A stretch of DNA of 64,000 nucleotides from positions 4,358,142 to 4,422,141 of the forward strand of contig CM067532.1 of assembly GCA_034509925.1 (NCBI GenBank). Direction: 5' to 3'. This stretch comes from Hirudinaria manillensis. Taxonomy: Eukaryota; Annelida; Clitellata; Hirudinida; Hirudinidae. Under the pieces are notes generated by a model. That model worked only from the letters and a program-made list of their open reading frames with translations. It had not been told where the DNA came from and ran no database searches. A program made the translations under genes and the position numbers. Below are positions 16,341 through 33,400 of this stretch, piece by piece. Each line of letters begins with the position of its first letter. Position 1 is the first letter of the stretch.

Positions 16341-18727
16341 TGTTTGTTCGTAATGCTTTTAAAAACAGCTGAAACACAACTTGTGAAATACCTCAACGTC
16401 TGAGTTGTTAGCAATTTCAATGAATTTCCCATCCTGCTCAATCTTTTTTATTTCTAAGCAGCCTGCAATTAGTAAGAAAACGTTCATCAAAGTTCTACTC
16501 CTACATTTTTCTGTTGTTAAATTTAAAAATCATTTAGAAATCATTTGATTATAATTAAATATATTCACTCAAATAAAAAAAAAAGAAAGATCATCACGAA
16601 ACATTTCCCAATTTAGTATTATCAATATTTATCACTTACATTTATTTTTATTTGTAACAAGCAGACGCTTCTCTAAAACAAAGTTAAGAATAACTAATAT
16701 ATGCAAAACTCAAAGACTCACTCAGTGAAAAAGAAGCAACGGCGTTCGAGTGCCATTCAAGTGATGGTATCCATCCTAACAATGCAAGATTACTGGCTTA
16801 GACCAAATAATAATTTTAAAAAAAAGTGTTTCTCCTCACTCTCGAGAGGATCCATTGTTTACTTGTTTCGTTTGAAGTAGAATTTTGTTATTAACTGACG
16901 TGCAGATATTATAAACACATTGGGAAAGTTCAATGACGAAGCAAAAGGAAGGAGAAATGTAGGAAATGATGTAGAAATGATTCAACATTTCGGATCAGCT
17001 GGGACCTATGATGGGTTCATTACAGTTTACTGAGACTTTGTTTACTGATCTGCGTTGTCTGTCTTCAAATACCGTCCAAAGAAGAAGTGAAACATTCCAG
17101 ATGTAATTTAACAGCAATGCATCCAGAAGTAATCAATAAACCGAAAAATATTTTGAGCAGCGGAGCAGTGTAATATTAGATTTAAAGTAGAGAGATAAAA
17201 TAATGCATTTCGTGCATTTAATGGCATTGCGAGCATCATCTTCAATGAAGGATCACGTAATTGCAGAGGGGCATATATAGTGTATAAAAAGGTTTAATGT
17301 GTATTATACACCAACATCCTTATTTTACAATAAATAAGGATAATAAAAATCTAAGATATAACTAGCTGATTACTTAAAGAGAAACTAAAGTTGCAAACAT
17401 GATTTATGTTATGATAAATATATGTCATGTTTAAATTATATTTTATATGATATAATAGCATTTTATATGTTGTCATATGTAATATTGCAATTATTATTGA
17501 AAAAAATCTGTTATGTTTGAGAACATGCGTGTCCTTAACTTTAGTGCTCGACGGGGGCTACAAATGTACTTCAACTTTCGTAAAAAGGATGCGTTTAACT
17601 TTTGCCAAAAAATATTTACATGACATTGTAATAGACATGTTGGAGATAATTCACAGAAATTCACGACAAAATTTAAAAAACGGACTCCAGGATCTCAAAA
17701 AAAAAAGCAAACGTTGGATACAATTTTACCCCCCTTGGACATCCAAGGGTTAAAGACGACCACTGTATGAAAGGCTGACTTTTCTAGTCCCAATAAGTCT
17801 ATTTTTTTTTGTTCAAATCTTTTACATACAGATTTTAATTAAATTATGTTGATATTGCTCAAATTAATTTGCGAAAAAAGATCTTTGAAATGATATTTAA
17901 GCGCATACGAATTGGGGTGCAATTTTTTTAGCAAGGACTCTTTGAGGGTTAACTGATGTTATTGTAATATAATGGAAAGAAATATGATCTGGTTGCGCGG
18001 ATTAAAGCCGGGTTTACAATTTTATTGATGTAATTTCAGATTGTGTTCAGATGACGTCAACTTTTTCAAAACCAAACCTCTCGATCACCATTTTTTTATC
18101 TAGAAAAATACCGGGTTAAATAATATTATTGCGTTAATTAGTGTTGTATTGGTTATACCACAACAATTACGTCTATATTTTTTTGAGATGGACATTGGCC
18201 ATCCTCAAAGAATTAGGGGTTCATGAAAAAGTTGAGAACCCTAATAAGTTGAAGTTAGGTTCTTAACTGGTATATTGAGGAACGATTTTGTCTTCTTCTA
18301 AAACATATATAAATAATTTAACACTTTTATTTTTTGAAATAAAATTAGCAATTAAAACCATCAGTTGAGAACTGAATATTTACTTTTTATATTCACTTTT
18401 AGATTATTACTTTTACTTTATTTGTTTACTTTTAGTAAGCTTTGTTTTGTTTCTAGTTTTGGATTTTGTGTCGATTGTCTAGTTGGTGGGTGTGTTGGAT
18501 TTATACGTTTACGATATCGCGATCTTCAATATAACTGTAATTGGTAATGAATGTTTTGTTTTAAATTATTAGTAATTGTCTTAATATTTCTGATACACGT
18601 TGCTTCTTGAAACAGAAATAAACCGATCAACGAATTTTTTAAATTCTAGCATTGATTAAGAATCTGATTTATAGGAAATTATGTTCATCAATAATTTTTA
18701 CGTTAAACTTTTTATAACTGAGTGCAG
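16341..18727. other. Spacer upstream of the first YY1 exon found
   Basis: AT-rich. A second copy of CCTTGGACATCCAA occurs at about 17734. The first exon of YY1 (acidic N-terminus) should lie here or further left, but I could not place it. Confidence 0.45.
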
Positions 18728-20583
<1,856 letters not shown>

Positions 20584-21579
20584 AGTGAACCTAATTTTCC
20601 TTTAGTGATTCATGTTATTAAGAAGATGCTTATTTTTTATCAGCAGAAACCAGAATTATGATGTACTTGATGATGAAATGGAGTGGGTTTGATATATTTT
20701 CATTTTAATAGTTTAAAAATGATTGAATTTTTTAAATAAAATTTCAGGATGTGGCCTTCTTATGAATGAAGCTTATCAGTTGCATCATTCAGAACTTCCA
20801 ATATGTCATTGTTTATATTAAATACAAATTTTTGTTTGTTGGTGTCAAGGCATTAATGAACTTATAAAATACTTAGATTTGGTGAACTTATGTGTTCTCC
20901 ATTACCCCTTTGAGTCTTGAACTTGAAGGACATTTAATTAGTCTTGAAGCATTGTTATCCCTAAGTTGTTGCAGTGAGGAAAAATAAGTTTTAATAACGT
21001 GGGCATCTTGGTTGGGAACCTGGTCGTTTGGGAATTTGATATCTTAAGAATAAACCTTCCATTTATTTTGTGTATACCTCGGCTGACAGAGGACTGGGCT
21101 AGGCTTGCTGGGCGAACCTTGTTGGCTAATCGTTTGTTGACGATTCTGTACCGTCCTTGGTTTTCGATGATCCGCCGGTACTTTACCCAAACATTTTGGA
21201 AAGACTTCCTTTTATTTTTTTGTCCAGTCGCAACTTGTCTTTGGACTTCTCGGGAAAGTGCATCCACCTTCTGTAATGACTCCTACAGTAAATTTTTATA
21301 GTTACAGGTCTAAATATGTTGGTTCTGCGTTTAAATGAATTCGCGAGATATTGCGCATGCTTCCCTCGGTGTTGGAAAAATTGTGCACATTGACTTATTA
21401 TAAACCAGTTATCTTGTCCATTTACTTCGAAAATATCGGATTGACAACTTCGAAATGTATCAGATATTTCTTTAACATGAGTTATAGCGGTGAGCTGGTT
21501 TCAATTCATCGCAGATTTTATTCTAATTAAACTTAATTGCAAATGCATGCCATCACTGATTTCTTCAATCATAGTTGGC
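20584..21579. other. YY1-ACBD3 spacer with one unclassified open frame
   Basis: It contains a 109-codon open frame on the minus strand (20938-21267), basic in its N-terminal half (GQKNKRKSFQNVWVKYRRI), with no family I recognise. It would be divergent from ACBD3. The opposite strand also has an overlapping open frame, so coding status is uncertain. Confidence 0.35.
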
Positions 21580-24151
21580 ATGGCGTCGTCGGACTTCGGA
21601 GATGCTCGGGAGGACAATGTTCCTGAAATTGCGGATGCTCCTATTGACTATTTAAGGGAGCATAATGTGTTGAATCTTGGGCTCTCGTTGCAGGAATCTT
21701 TTAAACTTGGTCTGAAATTTTTTAAAGGTACGTCATTTAAGTACAACAAACTTCAAGTTTTTATTTTTCCTGATTCTAATTAATTGTAATCCTTATAACA
21801 GTTTTATTTGTTACTTACTTTACAGAAAAAGAGGGTACAAAAGCACTTCAGTTATCATATAATGACCGAATAAAGCTTGCAGGTCTCATAAAGCAAGCTA
21901 ATCATGGGAAATTTCTGCCTGAAATATCAGCTGATGTTGGCCTCCTTGATGTTGTCGGGAACGACAGAAAGTACTTTTACGATATTTTATAATTGTTAAT
22001 TATTTATAATAAGACAATCTTTTAGTAATGTGATTGCCAGCTGGCACACTCTTATTTTGTTTATGCTATTCCAGTCTCTCATATTCAAATTCATATCTGC
22101 AGCCAATACTGGCAGTCTTTGGGAGATATGTCTGCAGAAGATGCCATTAAGGAATTCCTTGCACTCCTTTTGGAGCATTGCCCACAATTCTTACCATATT
22201 TGGAAGCACATAAAGTTGGCCTACAAGATTCTGAACAAGTTGAAGGGTTGTGTTCTATTGCTTAATGTTATTTACCTTATAGTTTGGCTGTTTTTTTTTG
22301 TAAACTTCATGCCTAATTAATTACTTAGTGGGTAATCTCTTCTTTATGGTTAATATAGAAATGAAAATGTGGTGGATGACAAAAATTATGAGGTCCTCTT
22401 AAAATTTGAAGAAAAAAGACTCAAACAACTTAAGCTAAAGTACTTGATTTTATGCTTGGTGTAGTGGATATTGCCTTGGCATTAAAGATAACTGGATTTT
22501 AGGAAACAGATTAAGGATTGCCTGAATCAACAGACAGCAATCCAATACAGGCAATATGCAAAGCAGCAAATGCCAGACAATGAAGAAGAGGTGAGTGAGA
22601 AGAGACTTAAAATTATGCTTTGGATATTCATATTTTAGTGCTTGTGTCTTTTTTTATTAGATTATGAGTTGATTGAGTTTATTTTGGAGTTTAACTTTTA
22701 ACACTTTTCTAATTTTACAGCAAGAAGCATTAATTTCTCAGTTGCAAGAGCAACACTTTGAACAGTATATTGATCAGGTTCACAATCAACAGCTGATTCA
22801 TCAAAGACAACAATATTTTCAGCTTAGGATGATGGTTAGCAGTGATGGTGATGATGATCCTCTCTTGCTTGAAAACAAAAATTCTTTTGTGGAGCTGCAC
22901 GATGATGGGAATACAAAATCTGAAGTCACTGCCATTGATGGTAATTCTGAACCAAATCATGTTGATCCCAATGAGTTTCCACTTACTAATGATGGTACAA
23001 CATTATTTACTACTAATTTTTCCTAAGTGCTCTTGAGATTTGTTATGAATGATCAGATCTCATGGAGTTTGGAATGCCTCCCTTGATCCCTGCATCCCTT
23101 TGGACAAGATCTGACATAAAGGAATTCAAAAACTCTGTTCGTAAGAATCCTGATAATATCATCAAAGTTGGATCACTTACAACAGCCACTGTATGGCTTT
23201 GTTTTGAACACAATTTTGTCTGTTTGATTAAGGCTTGATTTTATAAAAAATGCATTATATAATAAATTCATTACAATAATGCATTTTTAAATTTAAGAAT
23301 AGTACTTCAGCATGGCTATTGACAGAAAATTTTGGCCCAGGGAAAAGCCATTAATGATTCAAAATTTGTAAATTTCAAGATGATTGTAGGACTGTATGAT
23401 TCTCAGACCTGCATCAAAATTATGATGCTCACTATACTTGGCTGATAGCAACTTCATTCCCAAAATTTGTTTGAAAATCACTGGCTATCATATTTCTATG
23501 CTTTTACCAGCAAGTATATCTTAAGCCTTAGGGTCTTCCACATAACCAAAGTTGAGTAGATGTGGCATTTGATGGAGGATGTTTTTCAGGTGAAAGTTCC
23601 AACTCATGAGAATGGAACAAGCATTTTCTGGGAATTTGCGACTGATAATTATGACATTGGATTTGGGGTTTACTTTGAATGGACTCTGACACCACCAGAG
23701 GATGTGACGGTTCAGGCCAGTGAATCCAGTGGGGAGGAGGATGTCGATGAAGATGGAGAACCTTGTTAGTTTTTATCTGAATGATTTTTCAGCAAAATTC
23801 GATTGCAGAACATTGTGATTTGACATCATTAATTTTGTGTTTGATGGTTTTTTTAATTTCCTTTCGAGTTTTTCTGCTCATAACCAATAATTGGGACCTA
23901 ACCATTACTTTTTAAATTTCTAAATGAGTTCAGTAGCTGACAAAGGTGATGTTGAGAAAGGGAATCACAGGAGGGAGCCTGGACCCCCCATGGATGAAAT
24001 TCTGCAGATTTACAGAAGAGACTGCCACGAGGAAGTTTATTGTGGAAGTCATACTTATCCGGGTCGAGGAGTCTACCACTTGAAGTTCGACAACTCTTAC
24101 TCACTATGGAGATCAAAAACAGTATATTATAAAGTATTCTATTCCCAGTGA
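21580..24151 (+). CDS. ACBD3: Golgi resident protein GCP60 / ACBD3
   Basis: This is a peripheral Golgi scaffold that binds giantin and PI4K-beta. Nine exons (21580-21727, 21826-21970, 22103-22246, 22359-22439, 22503-22590, 22721-22994, 23057-23190, 23590-23764, 23934-24151) close the frame at 468 residues (human 528). The acyl-CoA-binding domain is at about residues 30-120 ([12 protein letters not shown]). A Gln/Glu-rich region follows ([16 protein letters not shown]). The GOLD domain makes up the C-terminal third, with [33 protein letters not shown] and [18 protein letters not shown]. An in-frame ATG at 21490 would add 30 residues; the later one is preferred because the added stretch is hydrophobic and unlike the family. 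It is tail-to-tail with ANAPC1. Confidence 0.95.
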
Positions 24152-24424
24152 TTCAAACATTATCTACAGCACCTGCACATCTGATCTCCACCCAATTTCT
24201 TTGCATTTAGCAAGTCCTCTCTGCATTTGATTTGTTGTGTCATTGTTTACAATTAAGTGTGAGTTGTTGCTCTAGTCGCTATTTTGTTGTAAGTTATTGT
24301 GATGCCTGCACTTATATATAAATATATAATTTGAAAGTTATGATGTTGATATCTCTTGCAAAGAAGTTCACGAGGATATGATTTTTTCCGTGCCTTTTAT
24401 TTTATCAATGAAAACAGCTGGTAA

Positions 24425-27400
24425 TTAAAAGCAGTTGTATCTCTGTAGCTCTCCCATAGATTGACTTAGAGCTTTTATGCAAGCTACTGACATACCTCTG
24501 GATTTCATGGCACAGTACAATGATGGGAATGAGCAGGAATCTACAATAAATAAATTTTAAATAAAGTTACAAAAAGTTTGAAACTAAGTATGGGATTGAA
24601 ATGCAAGAATAATTACAAGGTCCATTGGGAAAGAGTGCTTTGGGATGGGGGATGCTAAACCAAGTGAGATAAGAGGAAAACTGGCTTCTAATGCTTTCTG
24701 AAGAGTTTATCTCCTTGCCAGTCAGATAACAATATAAGCACATTTTGAAGCCTAGAAACAAAAAATGGTTTTAGATTCTGACTAAATTCATGGAAAAGAT
24801 GTATCTGCAAATACTTTGATCGTCAAGACACTTTGCAAGTTGGCCTTCTATGGAATTTTGCATAGCAATTAAGAACTCCTTGCTGACTGAGGAAAAAGTG
24901 TCTCTGGCGATATGTCCGACTCGATCGTAGTAGGCACACAGAATTCTGAACTGCCACAGAAGGAATGGGTGAGTAGCACTTTTCAAACTGAAGGCTATGT
25001 TCTGCAATGTTTTTAATGTATATAGAAACAAATAGCTGGGATGTAGCTTATAATTTCCTACTTGATGTATGTCCATTTGTATAGGAAGCATCTCTGCTAT
25101 CTTCTTATATAAGCATTTGAACATAAGCTGCGATGACTCAGAAAAAGTATCATGCTAAAAAAAAAAAAAATAGAATTTCTGTGAAAAAATTTATAATTAA
25201 TAAAAGTAATCAAAGCCACCTACCTCTGTATCTCGAACAAAGAGCTTAGAAAACTCTGACAAGTATGACCCTCTAGATTTAGCCATGTCCTGGTGCTTTA
25301 AAACAAATGAGGTAAAATCATCACACTTTGCAAAAACTATTTTTTGGGTAATAGCCTTTAGTCTACATACTTTGAAGATTTTGTCTAGAAATTCATTTCC
25401 ATCAAGGGAAAAATTGGACATCTGCAATTGCAAACATTTAGTAAAAGTCTGAAAAATATTTCTTGAAACCATTAGGGATATCTTTAGTATTTCTAGGGGG
25501 TAGCAAAAGATCAGATGAAATCAGTCAGGGGAAATAGTCATCCATTTGGGAGGGGGACATGGTCAATGAAGAAGGTGATTAGTCTACCTTCCCCCCAAAT
25601 TATATCCAAGCTTAAAGCCAACATATTTTGAATGTAACAATTGTAATTTACCCTCTGTTTAACAAAAAGGCGACCACCTCCTGACAGAATTGCTCTAAAG
25701 TTTGAAGAAATAATGTGTCATGAGCTAATAGTTATAATAGTTACAACATCACTAAAAGGCATTACTTCAAAGAATCCCAATTTTCAGATTTCTTGAACTC
25801 AATGTGCCAGTAGCCTTGATCCCAAACCCTGACCTTCATGAAAATGATTTGTACAGCTTCAATTACACATGTGGTATTATTAAGCTTGACTTACTTCTTT
25901 CAAAATGTCAAGTTCAGGCAGTAGACATGGGGCTGTTACATTTTCTGTGATGTTGTTCTGAAGAAATATTACTTTAATATATTTCTTTTTATTTAATTAA
26001 ATCCGACAAATTCCACAAGTAATTTAATAATATCATCTCTGGTGTCACAAGGCAAACAAAAACAAGGTATCACAAATTTTTGAAGCAATGATAGAATTAA
26101 AGATGACCTCCATTTGGAAGATTTAAAATGAACTTTTTTATATGAAGTTTAAGGGAAATGCTTCAGAGAAACTGAATTTTATGTTAAGCTTCCTTAAGTT
26201 ACAAAATTTTGAGATTCATTCGCTGATGTTTCAGTCACAATGAAACCATTGAAATCCAACAGAATTGGTAATCTATGCAACAAGCTTTAGTTCTTTTTGT
26301 CATTATCATCCTTAATGAAATGTTTTTGTTTTAATAAGCATTTCCGTGGCAGTGCTTGCAGCAAAAGAAAAGATGAAAGTCCATTTGGTCAAGAATTTGG
26401 GCATTTATTACTCATTCTCCTATTTATTGGTCTCAGAGCTCTGCCCTACCCTAATAGATTAAAACAACTCGGACTCAAAACACTCGAACATCGTCGCCTC
26501 ATCTGTGACTTATGCTTATGCTACAAAATAATCCACGGCCATACTATATGCAAGATTCCAGAGTTCCCTACGTTTCTAGCTTCCAGAACCCGTGGTCATC
26601 CTCTTCGTCTACGCCAAGAGAAGTGTCTCACCAGTCACAGGCAGAACTTTTTCACCAACCGGATCATCAAGCCCTGGAACTCCTTACCCCTTGATGTAAT
26701 AAACTCCTCAACATTATCCCGATTTAAATCTTGCATCTCGACTACTGACTTTAACAAATACCTATCAATTTAAGCTTGCTTCTGCACTTTATTTGCGCAC
26801 AATCTGCTGTACTTATTCAAATTTGTGTTAGTGGTCATTGGATGACCCTTCAATTTGTTGAGAAATAAATAAATAAATAAAGTTGAAATAGAATGAAATA
26901 CCAAACCTCGTGAACCAATTGTATCTCAGCATAGCATGCCTTGTTTGTGTCAACATCACATGGTATCAAGATTCGTTTCTCAACAGCCAGCACATACAAA
27001 TGCCTGAAAGCCTGCAGGTGGAATCTGGCCAATGATTTAGAAATATTATTATGATATCAAATTGAATTATTTTATACTGAAACACCTGTTATCATTAGCA
27101 TGAATTGGAAATTTGGGGAAAAATGCACAAAGCATTGCAGCCACTGCTTCTGGTTTTGATGACAAAGTACACCTGAAAATCATTAAATTTAAATCATTAA
27201 TTATTGAATCAAAATCTGTTAATCCTGTACAGGAACTTACTTTCCTCCTCCAAGTACCAGCAAGCCACATGCCATTCCCACGATCATGTGATTCCCATAG
27301 TGCACGTGAGGAGCAATTCGAGCTCTCAGATGTCGACAAATTCTTAGAACACTTAGGTCACCTGTACCAGCCATCACCTGGAATCAAGTTGATGCTCAAA

Positions 27401-30400
27401 CACAATATTAATGCCTAAGACTGTCAAAAATTATCAACAGACCATTGCCATGCAAAGGACAACCAGGCACAAGCACTGCTCCAAAGTGTATTTACCAGCA
27501 TAATCAATGCAAGCTGCTGTCTTCTGCCAGCAGAATATTTGTTGGAAATGCCTGTGCTATGGATACAGAAAGAAGTAATTACAAATTAATTTTAGATGAT
27601 TGTTTCCTGTTAAAAAAATAAACTCACTAGACATTCAAAAGCTTCTTTGTTCGCAGAACCAGCAAATTTTAGACCAATGACCATACAACCTCCAGCAATT
27701 ATGTTGACGTATGCTTGACTGATTAAAGAAAAGGGCAAACATTAGATTGCAAAAGATATATATTAGATTTCATTAAAAAAAAAACTTGTTGGCTGAATGC
27801 AGACCTCATTAGCTCAATGTCTACATTGCAGTCAGGATTTTCATTTATTTGGCATCTGTCAAATGCACACTCTTTCACAATCTACAAATAATTGAGTGAT
27901 GGTTTGAATTACAACAACAACAACATCAACAAGAGAGTTATAAATGGCCAATGAACCTCAGGAATGTTACTGTTTATCCATTCGTCAGTGGGAACTACAG
28001 ACTGCCACATGATGAGGCCAAAGCTAATTGTCTGAAAAAAAAAACAAGAAAAAATCTTACTTAGAGGAACCGCACTTCTGTGGAATCAAACATGCCTTTA
28101 CGTGAGATATTTTGAATTAATGGAGATAAATTAGTCAGAGCACATTGAAATCTCACCCTCAGCATGAGCAGATCCGGCATCATGCATTCCAATAACGAAG
28201 GTGTGTCTGGAGCTACCAGCCAATCAGCAATAGAGCTGGAATAAAGAGAAAATTATACAATTAAGTAATAAAGCATAGCCAAGTTTTTTTTTATTTTAGA
28301 TTGTACCTATGGGTCAATAATCACCTTAGCACTCTCTAATTATTAAATCAATTCCAATATTATTTCATAAAAGAAAGTAAAAGAATATTTCAATAACCAA
28401 AACTCATATAAGTCTATTATTGTTGTTTTTTATGTATACAAACCAAGATGTTATTTATATTAAATTAAATTCATATTAAATTCACTGTCATTTTCGTAAA
28501 TATAATGCGACCAAATACGTACGTGTTCCCAGAATTAAAGAACATGAGACCGAGTGCTACAATGGCTCCCGGTGCCGTGACGTCGGTATTGACGCACTCT
28601 CCTTCTTTGATCTGACAACTTGTTGCCTTGTATCTCTCCTTGTATGAATTTGACTAAAAGGCAAAATTCACTGAGATTGGCTCACCAACATCAGAAACAG
28701 TATTGAAATAATAATAATAATGTCATACCATAGGCTTTCTTTTCCTTCCATTCATGTAATAATAAAGATAATCTGGCATTTCACTTCCAGATACATCCAG
28801 CAATGCTGTTCCTTTCTATAATTAAAGATACAGTAAAGCATCTAATTGCATAGCAATATATAAATACCAAGACGCTAAACTGCAAGCATGACGTTTCCAA
28901 GAGCCAAACCAGCCGCTAGGGAATAAGATTCTCGGTCGACGCTGTTTTCCATCTCGGGACCGGGCGGACGACCTACGGGTCACGTCGTTCATGAAATCAA
29001 TGCTAGAACTTTCAAAATGAAGAATAATACAAACCAATCTCAGACAATAGCACTTCTGATATGTGTCTGTGAGCAGATGACTGATAAACAAGTCCAATAC
29101 CGAGGACGGAGGCCACCTGAATATTGTGGAGGACGTCCAGCTCTGCCGAAGACGGAGGTAATAAAGCAGATATGTGGATGCTCAAAGTTTTGGTCACCGT
29201 CATATCCATTGTCCCCCTCCTGAGTTTCAATTAAGCAATAAACATTTGCATTCTCATCAAAGCTTCTAACAAAGAACTCACTTGTCTGCTGACATTCCCA
29301 ATAATAATCCGATACTGATCATCTCATTACCCTAAAAAACAAAGACGTTGTAATCCAGCCAACATGCAGTATCAAGATTCATTTCTTAAGGTTGATTCAA
29401 ACCTTGATGAGGTAGTCGTGAACGTCAAGACAGGCAAGACCCGACAGGTGCCCCGTTAAACCCTGCCCCATGAGGAACCCTGCGTGCTCATTGGTCATAT
29501 TTTCACTCTTCAATTTGTTAAAGAGGATCCATGTTGAATCCAGCTGAGTAATATTAAAATATTTGCAATTTGACATGCTTTATAAATTCTAGATGCTTTA
29601 TTTATTTTATAAACTGCAAACTGGCCAATTGTATTTTGAACCTTTGTGGTGTCTGTAAGTCTGAGACCAGCAGCCACGCCATTGTGAAACTGAGGCCATT
29701 CCGTCAGGTTGGTCGGCAGTTCTATGTGAGTCATCTCGATAATGTTGTTTCTTCAAAACAACCGAGCTTTAAAACAGGAAATCAAACAAAAATTCAAAAC
29801 TTGAAAACCTTGGGGGAACACGACCAGAGAGACATAGCTTTGGAATTGGAAGAGCTTCAGTCGGAACTGCCACATAAGTTCCATAAGTAAGCATGCCCCT
29901 GCAGGTCGATAACAAAGACGAATCAGTGATTTTATTGTCCACATTCATGCCACCTCGATCTTTATTCTAAATGGTCAATCATTCTAAATGCTTCTATTCC
30001 TACCTTCCCACAGGAAGCGCCATTGTCCGAGCGCTCACGGCATACAGAAACTTTTCTTGCTCGTCTATAAATTCATGATCACTGGAACAAATCATTTTAA
30101 AGCAATTTTAATTAGTCTATCATTTAGCAATGCCAAGAACATTCCCAACCTTACACCAAGTTTTTGCTGCAAAGCAACCTTTATTGCCACAGAACTCTGG
30201 AGGAGCTTCTTAATCTCTTTCACTCTCAGGTCTTTACTGAATCTCAGCTTCAGCAGCTTTGTGAATGATTATCATTGATAAGTTAGATTTACCACTGGCA
30301 ACCAATCTGTTCTGAATAATATATATTTTTTTTATCTCTATTTCTACCTCTGAATCAAGCCTGTCCATCCCATCTCCTTCAGGTTTGTTTGAAGGATCTT

Positions 30401-33400
30401 CATTCAGGAAGCTCTTTATTTCTTCTTTCCTTCCCATTTCTTCAATTCTTTCTGCTCTACATTGAGCAGCCAAATCTTCTCGCCCTGTTATAATGAAATA
30501 ATTGTTTAAATATAACTAAAATCTTGAATATCCACACTCCAAATGAATCCATGGCAACTTTAACCGTTATTTAGAAAAGTTCAAAAATAAACTTCTGTAT
30601 TCATTTTAGATGGAAAACAATGCATTAATTAAGTCACCAATGAACTTATAGGCCTCCTCTGTCCATAGTTTAGGTGGATTTTTTCTGCAGTTGTGAATTG
30701 CATGGATGACTGGAATGATGAGACATGGAGGTAGGTGTGCCTGCATGCCACTCTCTGAAAGGTCAAGTTTAATTAATCTCCTTCATTTATTTGTTTATTT
30801 AAACAATCTATATGATTAAACTGAAGAAAAAAGTCAAGTGCAAGATGGACTTGCCCGAGAGAGCCATGAGAAGGACGGAGCAGTCGACATCTGGTTCGTC
30901 CAACCAAGGAAGCAAAAGATCTTGACATCCGTTTATATTCTTCAAGTACTTTGAGGGTTCAATCTTGTCTTTAACAAACTTTAGAGTGAACATCTGAAAA
31001 TCATCATTTGTCATCAACATTGAATAAAAATAAAAGAAGTTTGAAGAAAGAAAGAAAAAAAATGAAAGAACATTCGTACCAGAATAACATGCTGAATTCT
31101 GAAGGTGATGCCAGGAAGAACCGGAAAGGGAGAGACATTGTGATCAGTAAGGAAGAGGTAAATCCACTGCAGGACATGAGGAGGTTGCTGGCTGAAGTAG
31201 GACGGAGGCTTTGCACCTTCAGTGATAAAAGTCATTGTTATTATTATTACGTGTAATTTTTGTGTTATTGTTGAGTTCAAAGTGCAATCTTACAGGTACC
31301 CTTGAAGTAATTTTTGGATGGTCTTGTGTTGCAAAATTTGAAAAGATGTGGAAGATCCCTGCAGTAATGGTCACTATAAAGATGGAGATCGAGGTCCCTA
31401 ATGGTAAAAAAATTCAGAATTTCAGAGTAGTTAAATAACTTGCATTCTAGCAGTACTTACAAGGCCAAATGGCAGAGAAACTTTGCCAGATCATTCATAT
31501 TAGATTGCAATATACAATCGAGTTTGATTTCCTGCAACATGACAACAATATGAAAATGTAAATAAATCAGGAACAAACAGACGTATTGTTATCCTAATTG
31601 TTATTCTATTCAATATTTGCATGAACCATGAGAAACCTCATAAATAAGGTGTAGGTTGAAGAAAACATCAAGAGCATAAGGATAGAGAAAAGCTTTTTGC
31701 TCGGGTTGGACTTCGTCGGAGCTGTTACAAAATGACTCAGACGCCGTCGTACCAGATGCAGCAGATTCAAAATCGACACAAAATGAAGTCTGATAGTCCT
31801 TTTTGTCATTCGATTGCATTACATCCACCCAATCCTGAAATAGTTTCACATTTTCAATAACTTTTACTCCAGTTTTTATTTATGGAGATTATGGGTGGAT
31901 AGTGATGTCAAAGATTATGATGGGTTTGCTGGATTTTGAGGTTACAATGTAACAAACTTGGTCGATTTAAACTCACATTGTCACAGCCATCCATGGACAT
32001 TCTTCTCCTCTTTGACTTTGGAGACAAATGACAGACCTTGAGAAAACATAAGAGTGGATGTAATAATAATAATAATATTTAATTTGTATAGTGCCATTTA
32101 TTACTGTTACACTTTCAACAAGCATTCATAGATGGTTACCTCATCACCCAACATTTGATAGGCATCACTGTAGCCAAGCGAGGTGTACATGAACGAAGCA
32201 AAATGAGTCCACTCTGCAGAATTTCCAGCCAAACCGGGGCTGTTACGGGAAATGTACCAACGGCTGAAAAGCGTCAACACGACGTGCTTGGGCAAGCAAC
32301 TCTTCAAAGCGAGCAGACACAAGGAGACTGCAATAAACTTATTAATTATCAAATGGCCATCAGCAAAAACACCACAAAAAACTAACCCAATGCTGAAGAT
32401 GAAATCTCTGGCATTTCCACACGACACAACTCTCCCTCGAGCAATTCCTGCAACAAATTTCAAATTTGGTGATGCAATTTATAATAAAATAAGCTGTGCA
32501 ATCCCACGGTCTGCATTTAAAAATCATGGCCCTACGATTGTAAATCTATTTTCTACAGGATCCCTGAGAGAGCAGATGTTGAAGGCATTTATGACTGGCA
32601 AGCACTGAAGACTATGCTGACCACTGCTAGGCAATTCATGGGCCACAGGAGATATGGGAACCTTGAGAATTGTTTAATAAGTTTAATTATTTAGACAAGT
32701 TACTCATAAACATAGTTGATGTGGAAGTAAATATTTTTCATTACATACATATATTATATATTTGCATGCATATATTATACATACTTATGTTATATATTTG
32801 TTATAAAAAAAAACATATACAAACATCATCGAGGTTAACATCCATGGAACTTGCAGGTCTGCTTGAGGTTGTGGGTCCGAGGTCACTGCCCAGGAAAGAC
32901 TGATTAAAGTGAGGCAATGACATCAAGCCAGAGATGTGAATCACATTCATCTGAGATTGCAAGGCAGAAGTTAAAAATTCATTACAAACTCATAATGTTA
33001 AGATATTATCAAATTCTTAATAGCAATTGGTCAACCTTGTAAGGACCACTGTAAAGGAACAAAATGTTGTTGAGATCAAGAACCACCAACAACTGAAGTG
33101 ACTGAAACAACAGGTCGTTTAAATTGTGAAGTCAAACAACAAATGAATTCTGTCATTACAACTTACTGGTACAGGAACTGCATCCTTTGCAGGAATTGCT
33201 AAAGTGTTTCCAAATACAAAGTTCTTTTCATTGCTCTCATCAAATTTGGTAAATCTTAAAATAATTTAAAAAGTATCTAATAAATTATTTAATAAAGTAT
33301 TTTAACAAAATAAGAATACAAATGACAACGACACGAGGTTTATGCAAGCAAATATGATAATTAAATAGAAAAAAATCAATAAAATAAATCTATTACTTCA

